A stretch of 33,775 nucleotides of DNA from Brevibacterium sp. (GCF_031179145.1 NZ_JAPSIB010000020.1:59541-93315); one strand, 5' to 3'; shown: positions 1-8,205, counted from the stretch's first letter. Notes: generated by a model not told the origin, from the sequence alone. Numbers and translations are program-made.

Positions 1-242
1 CGCTCGAGGTCACGGACGCCGCGAAGGACTGGCTGGCGCTGGAGGGCTACGATCCCGCCTACGGTGCGCGCCCACTGCGCCGACTGGTCCAGCGCGAGAT
101 CGGCGACCGCCTGGCCCGCGCCCTGCTCGCCGGAGACGTCAGCGACGGCGACACCGTCGTCATCGATCTGGCCGAGGATCCCGGCCAGGGCGGCCTGGAG
201 ATCCGCCCGAAACGCGACGCCCGCGCGGAGGCGGGCGCCTGA
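1..242 (+). CDS. clpB: ClpB disaggregase, C-terminal fragment (5' end outside window)
   Basis: Only the last 79 residues are present; the reading frame starts at base 3 and stops with TGA at 240-242. The residues around GYDPAYGARPLRRLVQREI and the following DRLARALLAG match the small C-terminal subdomain of the second AAA+ module of ClpB/Hsp104, which contains the sensor-2 GAR-P-LRR motif. ClpB is a cytosolic hexameric ATPase that, with DnaK, extracts polypeptides from aggregates. The short tail (RDARAEAGA) after the last beta strand is normal for actinobacterial ClpB. The next gene lies on the other strand and converges on it. ClpC and ClpA share the fold, but the DPAYGARPLRRLVQ wording fits ClpB best. 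Confidence 0.88.
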   Translation, partial: LEVTDAAKDWLALEGYDPAYGARPLRRLVQREIGDRLARALLAGDVSDGDTVVIDLAEDPGQGGLEIRPKRDARAEAGA

Positions 243-292
243 CACAGGTCGGGTGAGGCGCAGGGAACGAGTATGGCTCGCCGAGAATTCGC

Positions 293-1513
293 CTACGACG
301 CCTTGGCTCTGTCGATGCCGCTCCTGATCGAGCGGAAGTTGCGCATCGCCCAGGCGTTGACCTTCGCGAAGCTGCGATCGCGGATGAAGATCGCATCGAC
401 GGCGATCATCGTCAGCGAGAACCACGGCAGGCCCATGAGCAGCGCGATTCCGAGGTGGAACGAGAGGATACCGAACAGCGCGATGATTCGGGTGTAGCGG
501 TTGAACAGCATGAACGGGAATGCGCACTGGAACAGCACCGATCCCCACGAGACGGCGACGACCATCGGGCCCCAGGCCGTGACCAGGTCGGAGAGCACCG
601 GCCAAGTCCCGAACTGGAGGGTCTGCAATGGGTTGTAGACCGCGTAGCCGTGCTGCCAGGGGGCTCCTCCGGCTTTGTAGAGTCCGCCCGAGAAGTAGAT
701 CGCGCACACCTGGAAGGCCAGCACCACGATCGCGAGGTTGTTGGCCATGATCCATGCCCAGCGGAACTGCCCCCTGTCGGTGTCCGGGAAGCGGCCGTTG
801 CGCTTCTTCCGTCGTGCGTCCAGGGACCAGCGGCGGGTGGTGTCGGCGAACAGCATGGCGATGAGGAACATGCGGTAGGCGTTGTCACCCTGATCGCCGG
901 CACCGTCGTTGAGCTCGATGAAGCTCACCCACAGGATCAGGTAGATCGGCAGGATGACCCGTGTCCGCCAGCCCAGGATGACGACCACGGCGAGGATCGC
1001 CAGTCCGATCATCATGGCGGTGAAGAGCGGCGGGTTCGTCACCGCACGGTGGAACAGGGAGAACAGCCAGATGTTCGGGAAGTCGCTCTTCGGCGCCTCG
1101 ATCTCGCCGTTCCACGCTGCGCCCACGCCGAATGCGTAGTGGCGGGCGTTGAAGTTCGTCAGCAGCAGCCCGAGACCGGTCACGCCCATGAGGATGCGCG
1201 TCACCGCGAGACCATAGGTGGCGTAGTAGCGGCCGGTCAGTGCATCCTCGAGCGCGTCCCATGCCGATGAGGCCTTCGCGACCGCTCGGGAGATCAGCGG
1301 GATCCGCTCGTCGGAATCGCGGCTGGCATCGTCACGCTCCGCTGGAGACTCGGCGCCATCGGAACCCGCACGCCCGGAACCCGTGCGTTCGGAACCATGA
1401 CGGTCCGCCACGGCCCCGGCGGAATCCGCCTCGGCGGAGATGGACGTGGCGCCGCTCTTCTGCGTCTCCTCGTCAGCCAGGGCGGCGCCGGCTCTGTTCT
1501 TCTCACTGCTCAC
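293..1513 (-). CDS. HTTM domain membrane protein (SdpB-like)
   Basis: This 406-residue protein has a charged, low-complexity N-terminus (about residues 1-85, rich in Ser, Gly, Asp and Arg) followed by a multi-pass membrane region. The segment beginning YYATYGLAVTRILMGVTGLG, the aromatic loops and the last helices match the HTTM domain (horizontally transferred transmembrane domain), which is shared by vitamin K-dependent gamma-carboxylase and SdpB-type proteins. It begins with GTG (1511-1513), preceded by a GAGGTG ribosome site, and overlaps the last 11 bases of the DUF5819 gene upstream, so the two are almost certainly co-translated. The catalytic role is unknown. By analogy with SdpB it could help mature or export a peptide, which is inference. 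The N-terminal tail carries short repeats of S/E-R-x-G-S-type residues and is probably disordered. Confidence 0.8.
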   Translation of the reverse strand: MSSEKNRAGAALADEETQKSGATSISAEADSAGAVADRHGSERTGSGRAGSDGAESPAERDDASRDSDERIPLISRAVAKASSAWDALEDALTGRYYATYGLAVTRILMGVTGLGLLLTNFNARHYAFGVGAAWNGEIEAPKSDFPNIWLFSLFHRAVTNPPLFTAMMIGLAILAVVVILGWRTRVILPIYLILWVSFIELNDGAGDQGDNAYRMFLIAMLFADTTRRWSLDARRKKRNGRFPDTDRGQFRWAWIMANNLAIVVLAFQVCAIYFSGGLYKAGGAPWQHGYAVYNPLQTLQFGTWPVLSDLVTAWGPMVVAVSWGSVLFQCAFPFMLFNRYTRIIALFGILSFHLGIALLMGLPWFSLTMIAVDAIFIRDRSFAKVNAWAMRNFRSIRSGIDRAKAS

Positions 1514-2384
1514 GCTCGCACCTCACTTTGTCGGAGGCGCAGAAGTACTTCGCGAACTCCTCTTCGGACTGGTGCTCCTCATTGGTCAGCCCCCGCCAGC
1601 CGGTGGGCACCACCTGGATCTCGGGTCGTTTGGCTCCGGGATCGTTGCGCTGGCCGAAGGGGACGACATTCTGCCGCGAGGCCTGGAACTGGACCCTGAC
1701 GACGTCGTCACCCCAGATGGCCTTGGCCACTTGGGTGGCGTACGCAGTCGCCGTGTGCTCACTCTGGATGTAGCCGCCGATGGCCCCCTTGGGGTCTCCG
1801 TATTCCTGCATCTTCGACTTCAGGCGCTGCACCGAGTCATCGCCCTTGAAGTAGTCGAGCCGGACGATGGCCCGGTGATCGTCGGTCAGCTTCTCCCACG
1901 ACCCCTTGAGGTCGGAGGCGACTCCGATGGCCAGGCCGGCAGAGCGCGGGGGGAAGGGACGGTAGGTCGAATGGTCGAGCTCGACGGCGGAGGCTCGGAC
2001 CCACTGCGTGATCTCCTCTTTGCCATCGGGCGCCCTGACGACAGCTCTGACGTCGAAGTAGTAGTCGCCGTTGATCGGTTCGGGCGCGAACACGCTCCAC
2101 GACTGGCCCCACAGAGGGATCATGTACTCGCTGAGGAGGTTGCCGGGGATCACCTGGCGCAGCGCCGAAGCGGGCGCGATCCAGAGGAACGAGGCGAACA
2201 GGTGAAACGCCGTGAGCAGCATCGCCACGACCATCAGCACGCGTTTGACGACCGGTTTTCGACCCGGCGGGACACCGGCCGCTTCATTGTCGGCCGCCGG
2301 TGCGGTCTTCTCTTTTTCCATTACAGTCCTGGAGTCGGGGTGGCCCATCGCGAAGTCCGCAATGACCTCGAGGGGACTCTTCAT
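1503..2384 (-). CDS. DUF5819 family membrane-anchored protein
   Basis: The product is 293 residues from the ATG at 2384. A second ATG at 2319-2321 has a better placed AGGA ribosome site and would give 272 residues; the extra N-terminal codons still look coding by third-base GC, so the start is uncertain. A basic stretch (GRKPVVKR) is followed by one hydrophobic helix (VLMVVAMLLTAFHLFASFLW) and a large extracytoplasmic part. The motif LWGQSWSVFAPEPINGDYYF is the hallmark of DUF5819. It recalls the Q-x-W-x-F-x-x-x-P motif of SdpA proteins, which pair with SdpB. The HTTM gene follows with an 11-base overlap, so the two products probably act together at the membrane. The function is not established. 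Confidence 0.8.
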   Translation of the reverse strand: MKSPLEVIADFAMGHPDSRTVMEKEKTAPAADNEAAGVPPGRKPVVKRVLMVVAMLLTAFHLFASFLWIAPASALRQVIPGNLLSEYMIPLWGQSWSVFAPEPINGDYYFDVRAVVRAPDGKEEITQWVRASAVELDHSTYRPFPPRSAGLAIGVASDLKGSWEKLTDDHRAIVRLDYFKGDDSVQRLKSKMQEYGDPKGAIGGYIQSEHTATAYATQVAKAIWGDDVVRVQFQASRQNVVPFGQRNDPGAKRPEIQVVPTGWRGLTNEEHQSEEEFAKYFCASDKVRCEREQ

Positions 2385-2625
2385 GGACTCAGCGGTGACC
2401 TAGGCGCTTACATACGCACCCCAGCCTACTTCAGTCGACGGGGTCGCGTCAGCCTGGACCGCCCCGCTCATCGCCGTGGGCATTCCGGTGAACTACGTCC
2501 GATGCCATTCATTCACTACGGACGATGCACAGTTTCCGGGCGTGACGTGTCCGTGAGGGTCGGCCCGCAGACGCCCGCGCGAACCGGGATGGTCCGCAGG
2601 GAACGCAGACGCGGCCCCGCGATGC

Positions 2626-3813
2626 TCAGCGCGCGGAGCCCTCCCCGGAGCGCAGCCACTGCTTGACCAGGTCCGTGCTCTCTCCGAGCTGCGGCGGCGC
2701 CAGGTCATAGCTGACCGGAGTCTCGGACAGGCCGATGGGGTTGCGCACCGTCGGGATCACCCGCTCCCCCGCCCCCGCCTCGGCGACGGGATCGAGACCG
2801 AGCTCCGCCGCCAGCTCCACACCCTGGGCGATCGTGTTGATCGGCGCGCAGGGCAGACCGGCCGCGCTGAGGATCTCGAACCACTCCTGATTCGTCTTCT
2901 CACTCAACGCCGCGACGAGCAGGGGCTCGAGCTGGGCCCGGTTGTCGTTGCGGTCTGCATTCTTCGCGAAGCGATCGTCGCCGGCCCATTCGGGGTGGCC
3001 GAGCACCTTCGCCAGTGCCCGGAACTGGTTGTCGTTGCCGATGGCGATGATGATCTCGCCCTCAGCCGTCGGAATCGGGTGATACGGGTAGAGGCTCGGG
3101 TGCTCATTGCCCATCGGCTGTGGCGTGACGCCGCCGGCGACATAGGCCGAGGTCTGGTTGGCCAGTCCCGACAGCGCCGACGACAGCAGGTTCGTCTCCA
3201 CCAGCTGGCCCTGCCCGGTGTCCTTGCGGTGGGCGAGCGCGGCGAGGATGCCGACCGTCGTGTGGAGTCCGGTGAAGACGTCGACGATCGCGACGCCGGC
3301 CTTGACCGGGCCGGTCTCAGCCGATCCGGTGACGCTCATGAACCCCGACAGACCCTGGATGAGCAGGTCGTATCCCGGCTGCGGGTTGTTCGGGCCGAAG
3401 CCCGTCACCGAGGCGTAGACGATGCCCGGGTTCGTCGCCTGCACCGAGTCGTAGTCGAGGGCGTACTTCGCCAGACCGCCGGCTTTGAAGTTCTCCACCA
3501 GCACGTCTGCGCGTTGCGCGAGTTCCTGGGCGAGCGCGAGGTCGTCCGGCTCCTTGAGGTCGAGGACGATCGAATGCTTGTTGCGGTTCGCGGTGAGGAA
3601 GTACGTCGCATCGTCCTCTCGCCGAGGCGGCGCCCAGTGCCGCGTGTCGTCGCCGGTCGGTCCCTCCACCTTGATGACCGTGGCGCCGAGGTCCGCGAGC
3701 ATCATCGTCGCATAGGGACCGGCGAGCACCCGGGAGAAGTCGGCGACGACCACCCCACTCAGGGGCCCGTTCCCATTGCGGCCGAAGAGCTCCTGCAGAC
3801 CCTGCTGTTCCAC
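2626..3813 (-). CDS. CaiB/BaiF family III CoA-transferase
   Basis: The 395-residue protein belongs to the family III CoA-transferases, which move CoA from one acyl-CoA to a free carboxylate in the cytosol through an aspartyl-CoA thioester. Visible landmarks are the N-terminal PLSGVVVADFSRVLAGPYA block (17-35), the LGATVIKVEGPTGDDTR block (42-58), NRNKHSIVLDLK (77-87) and the catalytic aspartate D149 in GYDLLIQGLSGFM. The length is normal for formyl-CoA/carnitine CoA-transferase relatives. The substrate cannot be told from the sequence. The gene is divergent from etfBA across about 300 bases, which fits a role in catabolism of an organic acid whose acyl-CoA is oxidised by an ETF-linked dehydrogenase. 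That functional link is inference. Confidence 0.88.
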   Translation of the reverse strand: MEQQGLQELFGRNGNGPLSGVVVADFSRVLAGPYATMMLADLGATVIKVEGPTGDDTRHWAPPRREDDATYFLTANRNKHSIVLDLKEPDDLALAQELAQRADVLVENFKAGGLAKYALDYDSVQATNPGIVYASVTGFGPNNPQPGYDLLIQGLSGFMSVTGSAETGPVKAGVAIVDVFTGLHTTVGILAALAHRKDTGQGQLVETNLLSSALSGLANQTSAYVAGGVTPQPMGNEHPSLYPYHPIPTAEGEIIIAIGNDNQFRALAKVLGHPEWAGDDRFAKNADRNDNRAQLEPLLVAALSEKTNQEWFEILSAAGLPCAPINTIAQGVELAAELGLDPVAEAGAGERVIPTVRNPIGLSETPVSYDLAPPQLGESTDLVKQWLRSGEGSAR

Positions 3814-3958
3814 TTGCTGCCTCCCAAGGTATGACGACGCTGTTCTCTTCAGCCAAACTACACGCTCTCCGACTCGGACTCCGGCAGCCCCACCTGCCCG
3901 GATCCGCGGAGTCCCGGGGGTCGCCTCGGCGGCAACGAATTCCGCAGGACGCTTAACG

Positions 3959-3972
3959 AACGTTTGAACGTT
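3959..3972. promoter_or_regulatory. 14-bp palindrome overlapping the etf -35 box
   Basis: The sequence AACGTTTGAACGTT is two AACGTT half-sites around a TG centre. Its reverse complement reads the same except at the central two bases. It covers the proposed -35 hexamer of the etfBA promoter. The size and symmetry suit a TetR-type repressor operator, but no cognate regulator lies in the window, so the regulator is unknown. Confidence 0.4.
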
Positions 3973-3991
3973 GGCTGTGAGTCACTATTAT
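3964..3991 (+). promoter_or_regulatory. Candidate sigma-70 type promoter of etfBA
   Basis: TTGAAC (3964-3969) and TATTAT (3986-3991) are separated by 16 bases in the divergent region between the CoA-transferase and etfB. The 14-bp palindrome overlaps the -35 box, and the spacer contains GTGAGTCAC (3977-3985), a 9-bp palindrome also found upstream of prpE. The predicted leader before etfB is about 115 bases. Confidence 0.5.
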
Positions 3992-4112
3992 GGTGCCTGT
4001 GTCCCAGGCAACACCATCAGTTGATAACGTGGGACGAGCCGGCCCCGCTTAGGGGCACCTCACACTCAGCGATCGGGTGTATTGGCCATGTCAGGAAGGA
4101 TGAACCACCCTC

Positions 4113-4904
4113 ATGCGGATTGCCGTTTTTGTTAAATACGTCCCGGATGCTGCGGGCGACCGGAGCTTCAACGAGGACAACACCGTCGACCGCTCCGTCG
4201 ACGGACTGCTCTCGGAGCTCGACGAATACGCTGTCGAAGAAGCCCTGAGCATCGCCGAAGACGCTGACGACGCCGAAGTCATCGCCGTCACCGTCGGACC
4301 CGACGACGCAGTCGACGCCGTGCGCAAAGCGCTCCAGATGGGTGCCGATTCCGGTGTCCACGTCGTCGACGACTCGCTCGCCGCCAGTGACGCCCTGGGA
4401 ACGTCGAAGGTCCTCGCCGCGACGGTGAAGAAGATCGAGGAGGAAGAGGGACCGGTCGACCTCGTCGTCACCGGCATGGCTTCGACCGACGGTTCGATGT
4501 CCGTTGTCCCCGTCCAGGTCGCCGAGCTCCTCGGCCGCCCTGCCGCCACCTTCGCATCATCGGTCACCGTCGACTCGGACACCGTGAGGATCCGCCGCGA
4601 CGGCGACGTCGCCAGCCAGACCATCGAGGTCACCCTGCCGGCCCTGGTCTCGGTCACCGACCAGATCAACGAACCTCGCTACCCGTCCTTCAAGGGCATC
4701 ATGGCGGCGAAGAAGAAGCCGCTGGAGGAATACGAACTCAGCGACCTCGGCCTCTCCGCCGACGTCGCCGGCACGGCCGGAGCGACGACCGAGGTCATCG
4801 AGGTCACGGCCCGTCCCCCGCGCTCCGCCGGTGAGATCATCACCGACGACGGTGACGGCGGAACGAAGCTCGTCGAATACCTCGCTGGTCAGAAACTGGT
4901 CTGA
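4113..4904 (+). CDS. etfB: Electron transfer flavoprotein beta subunit
   Basis: The 263-residue protein is a full-length EtfB/FixA. It starts MRIAVFVKYVPDAAGDRSF and carries the usual nucleotide-binding fold: TVGPDDAVDAVRKALQMGAD (residues 53-72) and the region VDLVVTGMASTDGSMSVVPVQVAELLG, which binds AMP in EtfB. The block TLPALVSVTDQINEPRYPSFKGIMAAKKKP contains the recognition loop for partner dehydrogenases. With EtfA it forms the soluble FAD/AMP heterodimer that takes electrons from acyl-CoA dehydrogenases and passes them to ETF:quinone oxidoreductase. A GGAAGGA ribosome site lies somewhat far (about 12 bases) from the ATG. etfA follows after 55 bases on the same strand, so the two form an operon. 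Confidence 0.95.
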   Translation: MRIAVFVKYVPDAAGDRSFNEDNTVDRSVDGLLSELDEYAVEEALSIAEDADDAEVIAVTVGPDDAVDAVRKALQMGADSGVHVVDDSLAASDALGTSKVLAATVKKIEEEEGPVDLVVTGMASTDGSMSVVPVQVAELLGRPAATFASSVTVDSDTVRIRRDGDVASQTIEVTLPALVSVTDQINEPRYPSFKGIMAAKKKPLEEYELSDLGLSADVAGTAGATTEVIEVTARPPRSAGEIITDDGDGGTKLVEYLAGQKLV

Positions 4905-4959
4905 GCCGCCACTCATGCATTGATCGGCCCATCCGCCGGTCGAAGGAGAAGGAACCCAC

Positions 4960-5910
4960 ATGTCTGAAGTACTCGTCTACGCCGACCACGCGAACGGCAA
5001 GGTCGCCAAGTCCACATTCGAACTGCTCACCCTCGCCCGTCGCATCGGCACCCCCGTCGCCGTCGTCGTCAATGCCGGCGACGCCGCCTCGCAGGTTGCC
5101 GCCTCATTGGCCGAATACGGCGCCGAAACGGTTCTCACCGCCGACGACGCGGTCTACTCCGACTACCTCGTCGCTCCGGCAGCTGAGCTGCTCGCCTCCC
5201 TGGTCGAGTCGCGCGGCCCCGCGGCCGTGCTCCTGTCCTCCTCCTTCGAGGGCAAGGAGATCGCCGGGCGCCTCTCGGTCAAGACCGATTCGGGCGTCAT
5301 CACCGACGCGGTCGACATCGACTCCGACCTCGTCGCGACCCAGTCCGTGTTCGCCGGCGGCTACACGGTGCGCGGCAAGGTCACCCGGGGAACGCCGATC
5401 ATCACCGTGAAGCCCAACTCGGTCGCCCCGGAGGCCTCCGCCGCCTCGGGCAGCGTCGAGTCCGTCTCCGCCGACATCTCCGATGCCGCGAAGACCGCGA
5501 AGATCGTGTCCACCGAGGACAAGCCGCAGACCGGTCGCCCCAACCTCACCGAGGCGGCCATCGTCGTCTCCGGTGGACGCGGAACCGGCGGTGACTTCGG
5601 TCCCGTCGAGACCCTGGCCGACTCCCTCGGCGCCGCCGTCGGAGCGTCCCGTGCCGCGGTGGACGCCGGCTGGTATCCGCATGCCAACCAGGTGGGACAG
5701 ACCGGCAAGACCGTGTCCCCGCAGCTCTATGTGGCCGCCGGCATCTCCGGCGCCATCCAGCACCGCGCGGGCATGCAGACCTCGAAGACGATCGTCGCGA
5801 TCAACAAGGACGATGAGGCTCCGATCTTCGAGCTCGTCGACTTCGGCGTCGTCGGCGACCTGTTCCAGGTCCTGCCCCAGGCCGCCGAGGCGATCACCGC
5901 ACGCAAGTAG
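4960..5910 (+). CDS. etfA: Electron transfer flavoprotein alpha subunit
   Basis: The 316-residue protein has the two-part EtfA layout: an N-terminal alpha/beta domain (about 1-180) and a C-terminal FAD-binding domain. The latter shows [10 protein letters not shown] (about 205-214), [20 protein letters not shown] and [20 protein letters not shown], which hold the FAD diphosphate and flavin. The signature ending in [22 protein letters not shown] is also present. A GGAGAAGGA ribosome site precedes the ATG. It works as the FAD-carrying partner of EtfB in electron transfer from flavin dehydrogenases, for example in fatty acid and amino acid oxidation. A strong hairpin about 60 bases downstream (5969-6000) marks the likely end of the operon. 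Confidence 0.95.
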   Translation: MSEVLVYADHANGKVAKSTFELLTLARRIGTPVAVVVNAGDAASQVAASLAEYGAETVLTADDAVYSDYLVAPAAELLASLVESRGPAAVLLSSSFEGKEIAGRLSVKTDSGVITDAVDIDSDLVATQSVFAGGYTVRGKVTRGTPIITVKPNSVAPEASAASGSVESVSADISDAAKTAKIVSTEDKPQTGRPNLTEAAIVVSGGRGTGGDFGPVETLADSLGAAVGASRAAVDAGWYPHANQVGQTGKTVSPQLYVAAGISGAIQHRAGMQTSKTIVAINKDDEAPIFELVDFGVVGDLFQVLPQAAEAITARK

Positions 5911-5968
5911 GACCGCCGCCCGCCATCCAGGCGATCGAGGTGCGCGAACAGCACCGCACCAGTGTCCG

Positions 5969-6000
5969 CTGTGGGCCCGACTGAACGGTCGGGCCCACAG
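5969..6000. terminator. Strong hairpin downstream of etfA
   Basis: A perfect 13-bp stem (CTGTGGGCCCGAC paired with GTCGGGCCCACAG) encloses the 6-base loop TGAACG. There is no run of T after the stem, as is common for actinobacterial terminators. It sits between etfA and the agmatine deiminase gene. Directly after it lies a 15-bp tandem duplication, GTCGTCGGGCACGCG, at 6000-6014 and 6015-6029. Confidence 0.65.
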
Positions 6001-6109
6001 TCGTCGGGCACGCGGTCGTCGGGCACGCGGCGGTCGGACACCGCCTATACTTCGATCACCGCACTCCCTCCATCACCGCACTCCCCCCATCACCTCGAAG
6101 GAATCAGCA

Positions 6110-7144
6110 ATGTCGTTTCTCATGCCCGCGGAGACCGCGGCCCACGACCGCATCTGGATGGCGTTCCCATCCTCCGGCTACGCCCTCGGCGACACCGAGT
6201 CCGACGCCGAGGCGGCTCGTCGCACCTGGGCCGCGGTCGCCCGGGCGACCAGCGAGTTCACCCCGGTGACCGTTGTCGTCTCGGAGTCGCAGACCGAGAA
6301 TGCCCGCCGTCACCTCGGCGAGGGAAGCACTCATCCGATCACGATCGTCAACGCCGAGCTCGACGACGCGTGGATGCGCGACATCGGACCGACCTACGTC
6401 TTCGACGACGACGGTCGCCTCCACGCCGTTGACTGGGTGTTCAACGGCTGGGGCGCCCAGGAGTGGGCGAAGTGGGATCACGATCAGCACATCGGCCGCA
6501 CCGTCGCCGAGCTCTCGCAGACTCCCGTGGTCAACTCCGACCTGCGCAACGAAGGCGGCGGAATCCACGTCGACGGACAGGGCACCGTGCTCGCGACCCG
6601 GAGCGTGCAGCTGGATCCGGGGCGCAACCCCGGCCTCACCGAGGCGGACGTCGAAGCCGAGTTCGCGCGGACGATCGGCGCCCGGAAGGTGATCTGGCTC
6701 GACCGCGGACTCCACCGCGACAACCAGACGTTCGGCACCCGCGGGCACGTCGACATCGTCGCAACGATGCCGAGCCCCGGCGTCGTGCTCGTCCATGATC
6801 AGCGCAATCCGGATCACCCCGACCACGCCTTCAGCCAGGAGGTCAAGGAGCAGTTCGCGCAGGAGACGACGGCTGACGGCCGACCGTTCGAGGTCGTCGC
6901 GATCCCCGCTCCCGAGACGCTGCGCGACGACGAGGGGTGGGTCGACTACTCCTACGTCAATCATCTCGTCACCAACGGTGGAGTCATCGCGTGCACCTTC
7001 GACGATCCAATGGACGCCGAGGCGATAGCCGTCCTGGAGAAGGTCTACCCGGGGCACAAGGTCGTCGGCGTCGATGCTCGCGAGCTCTACGCGCGTGGCG
7101 GCGGCGTCCACTGCATCACGCAGCAGCAGCCTTCGCTGGGGTGA
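6110..7144 (+). CDS. Agmatine deiminase family protein (PAD-type)
   Basis: The 344-residue product belongs to the bacterial peptidyl-arginine/agmatine deiminase family (guanidino-group-modifying fold). The motifs are in the usual order: DDAWMRDIGPTYV (residues 85-97, substrate guanidinium-binding acids), RNEGGGIHVDGQG (146-158), RGHVDIVA with catalytic His213, and GGGVHCITQQQPS with catalytic Cys335. Agmatine deiminase hydrolyses agmatine to N-carbamoylputrescine and ammonia in putrescine synthesis. I chose the ATG at 6110 because an AAGGA site sits 7 bases upstream; the frame stays open upstream through etfA only as a shadow. No N-carbamoylputrescine amidohydrolase or arginine decarboxylase gene is next to it, so the physiological substrate is not proved. 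Confidence 0.87.
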   Translation: MSFLMPAETAAHDRIWMAFPSSGYALGDTESDAEAARRTWAAVARATSEFTPVTVVVSESQTENARRHLGEGSTHPITIVNAELDDAWMRDIGPTYVFDDDGRLHAVDWVFNGWGAQEWAKWDHDQHIGRTVAELSQTPVVNSDLRNEGGGIHVDGQGTVLATRSVQLDPGRNPGLTEADVEAEFARTIGARKVIWLDRGLHRDNQTFGTRGHVDIVATMPSPGVVLVHDQRNPDHPDHAFSQEVKEQFAQETTADGRPFEVVAIPAPETLRDDEGWVDYSYVNHLVTNGGVIACTFDDPMDAEAIAVLEKVYPGHKVVGVDARELYARGGGVHCITQQQPSLG

Positions 7145-7297
7145 GGCGTCCGCCTTCTCCCGAGTGAATCGCCTGCCCTGGCAAGAACCCGGGCACCGTT
7201 GGCCTCGACGCGGTATAAGGTGGTGAACCAGGACACATGTTGGTTGTCTGTTGCGTGTCGCACCAAGTCACAGCACGGTGAGAAGGAGGGCAAGAAG

Positions 7298-8071
7298 ATG
7301 AAGAAGCGGTTGATTCTCCTGGCAGGTCTGGGAGTCGGATACGTTCTCGGATCACGAACCGGACGACAGAGCTACGAGCGGCTCAAAGCCCAAGTGCAGG
7401 AACTGTGGAGCGATCCGCGCGTGCAGGACACGGTCGACAAGGCCAACCAGTCGATCAGGGACAAGGCTCCCGGCGTCGCCGACGCCGTGCAGTCCGCCGC
7501 TGACAAGGTGACCTCGGCGGCCGCGGCCGGCGCAGCAGGTGCCGCATCCGGCGGAGTCGGAGGTGCCGAAGGCGGCGGCGACGCTGCGGAGGAGACAGGT
7601 CACAACGCCGAGACGACCGGAGGCGCGGCCGACAAGCCTGACGCAGGCAGCGGTCCGGTTCGCTCGGTTTCGGGGGCGAACGCCGATGCAGGCAGCGGCT
7701 CGGCCGGCAGCCAGGGCTCCGGCACCGACATCCCGAAGCCCAGTGACCTCAACCGTCACGACAGCAAACCCAAGCCGAGCAGCGCTGCCGCCACCGGCGC
7801 CGCCGGGAAGCCCGGCAGCTCCAGCGGCGGCGCGGGCAAATCGGACAGCTCCAGCGATGACAGCCCCAGCGGCAGAATCGCCGGCGGCGGTGGAGTGAGC
7901 GGGATCGGCACTGTCGTCAGCGGTAACAGCGGGAGCGCGACCCCGAACTTCGACGTCGAGAAGGATGGCGCAGCAGACGCGATCGCGGGCAAGAAGTCTC
8001 GCGACATCCACGGCGACCCGACTCGTCATTTCGACGATGAGGGCCCCTCGGGCGTGGCCGACGACGACTGA
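7298..8071 (+). CDS. YtxH-like envelope protein with disordered tail
   Basis: The 257-residue product begins at the ATG at 7298, directly after a GAGAAGGAGGG ribosome site. An upstream in-frame ATG at 7199 lacks a comparable site. Residues 2-24 (KKRLILLAGLGVGYVLGSRTG) form one glycine-rich membrane helix followed by an arginine-tyrosine helix (RQSYERLKAQVQELWSDPRVQDTVDKANQ), the arrangement seen in YtxH-type stress proteins. From about residue 75 the sequence is low-complexity Gly, Ala, Ser, Thr and Asp, and the C-terminus is acidic (HFDDEGPSGVADDD). The function is unknown. Similar actinobacterial proteins are annotated as hypothetical or YtxH-domain. A strong hairpin at 8093-8128 ends the unit. 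Confidence 0.75.
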   Translation: MKKRLILLAGLGVGYVLGSRTGRQSYERLKAQVQELWSDPRVQDTVDKANQSIRDKAPGVADAVQSAADKVTSAAAAGAAGAASGGVGGAEGGGDAAEETGHNAETTGGAADKPDAGSGPVRSVSGANADAGSGSAGSQGSGTDIPKPSDLNRHDSKPKPSSAAATGAAGKPGSSSGGAGKSDSSSDDSPSGRIAGGGGVSGIGTVVSGNSGSATPNFDVEKDGAADAIAGKKSRDIHGDPTRHFDDEGPSGVADDD

Positions 8072-8092
8072 TCACTGTTCTCTGGCGGAAGA

Positions 8093-8128
8093 CGGCCGGT
8101 TCGAGCTGAATACCGCTCGAACCGGCCG
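8093..8128. terminator. Hairpin after the YtxH-like gene
   Basis: A perfect 13-bp stem (CGGCCGGTTCGAG with CTCGAACCGGCCG) closes a 10-base loop and is followed by CTTTC. It lies between two convergent genes and may end transcription from both sides. Confidence 0.65.
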
Positions 8129-8142
8129 CTTTCACTATCTCA

Positions 8143-8205
8143 GCCACTTTCCACGGCCCGGCCGCCTTCGACATCCAGGCCACTTTCCACGGCCCGACCA
8201 CCTTC
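8143..8205. repeat. Two 27-bp near-identical direct repeats
   Basis: Bases 8143-8169 and 8179-8205 match at 25 of 27 positions and start with GCCACTTTCCACGGCCCG. The period is 36 bases. The second copy touches the stop codon of the cardiolipin synthase gene. It is probably a local duplication; no function is evident. Confidence 0.6.

Noticed and set aside
455..1270. A 271-codon plus-strand frame opposite the HTTM gene
   Set aside because: It is very rich in His, Asp, Glu and Arg, as expected for the antisense of hydrophobic codons; the minus-strand gene has clear membrane helices and family motifs.
6045..6094. Repeated CATCACCGCACTCCC strings before the agmatine deiminase gene, considered as a CRISPR-like repeat
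   Set aside because: Only two short copies without spacers of constant length; a simple local duplication.
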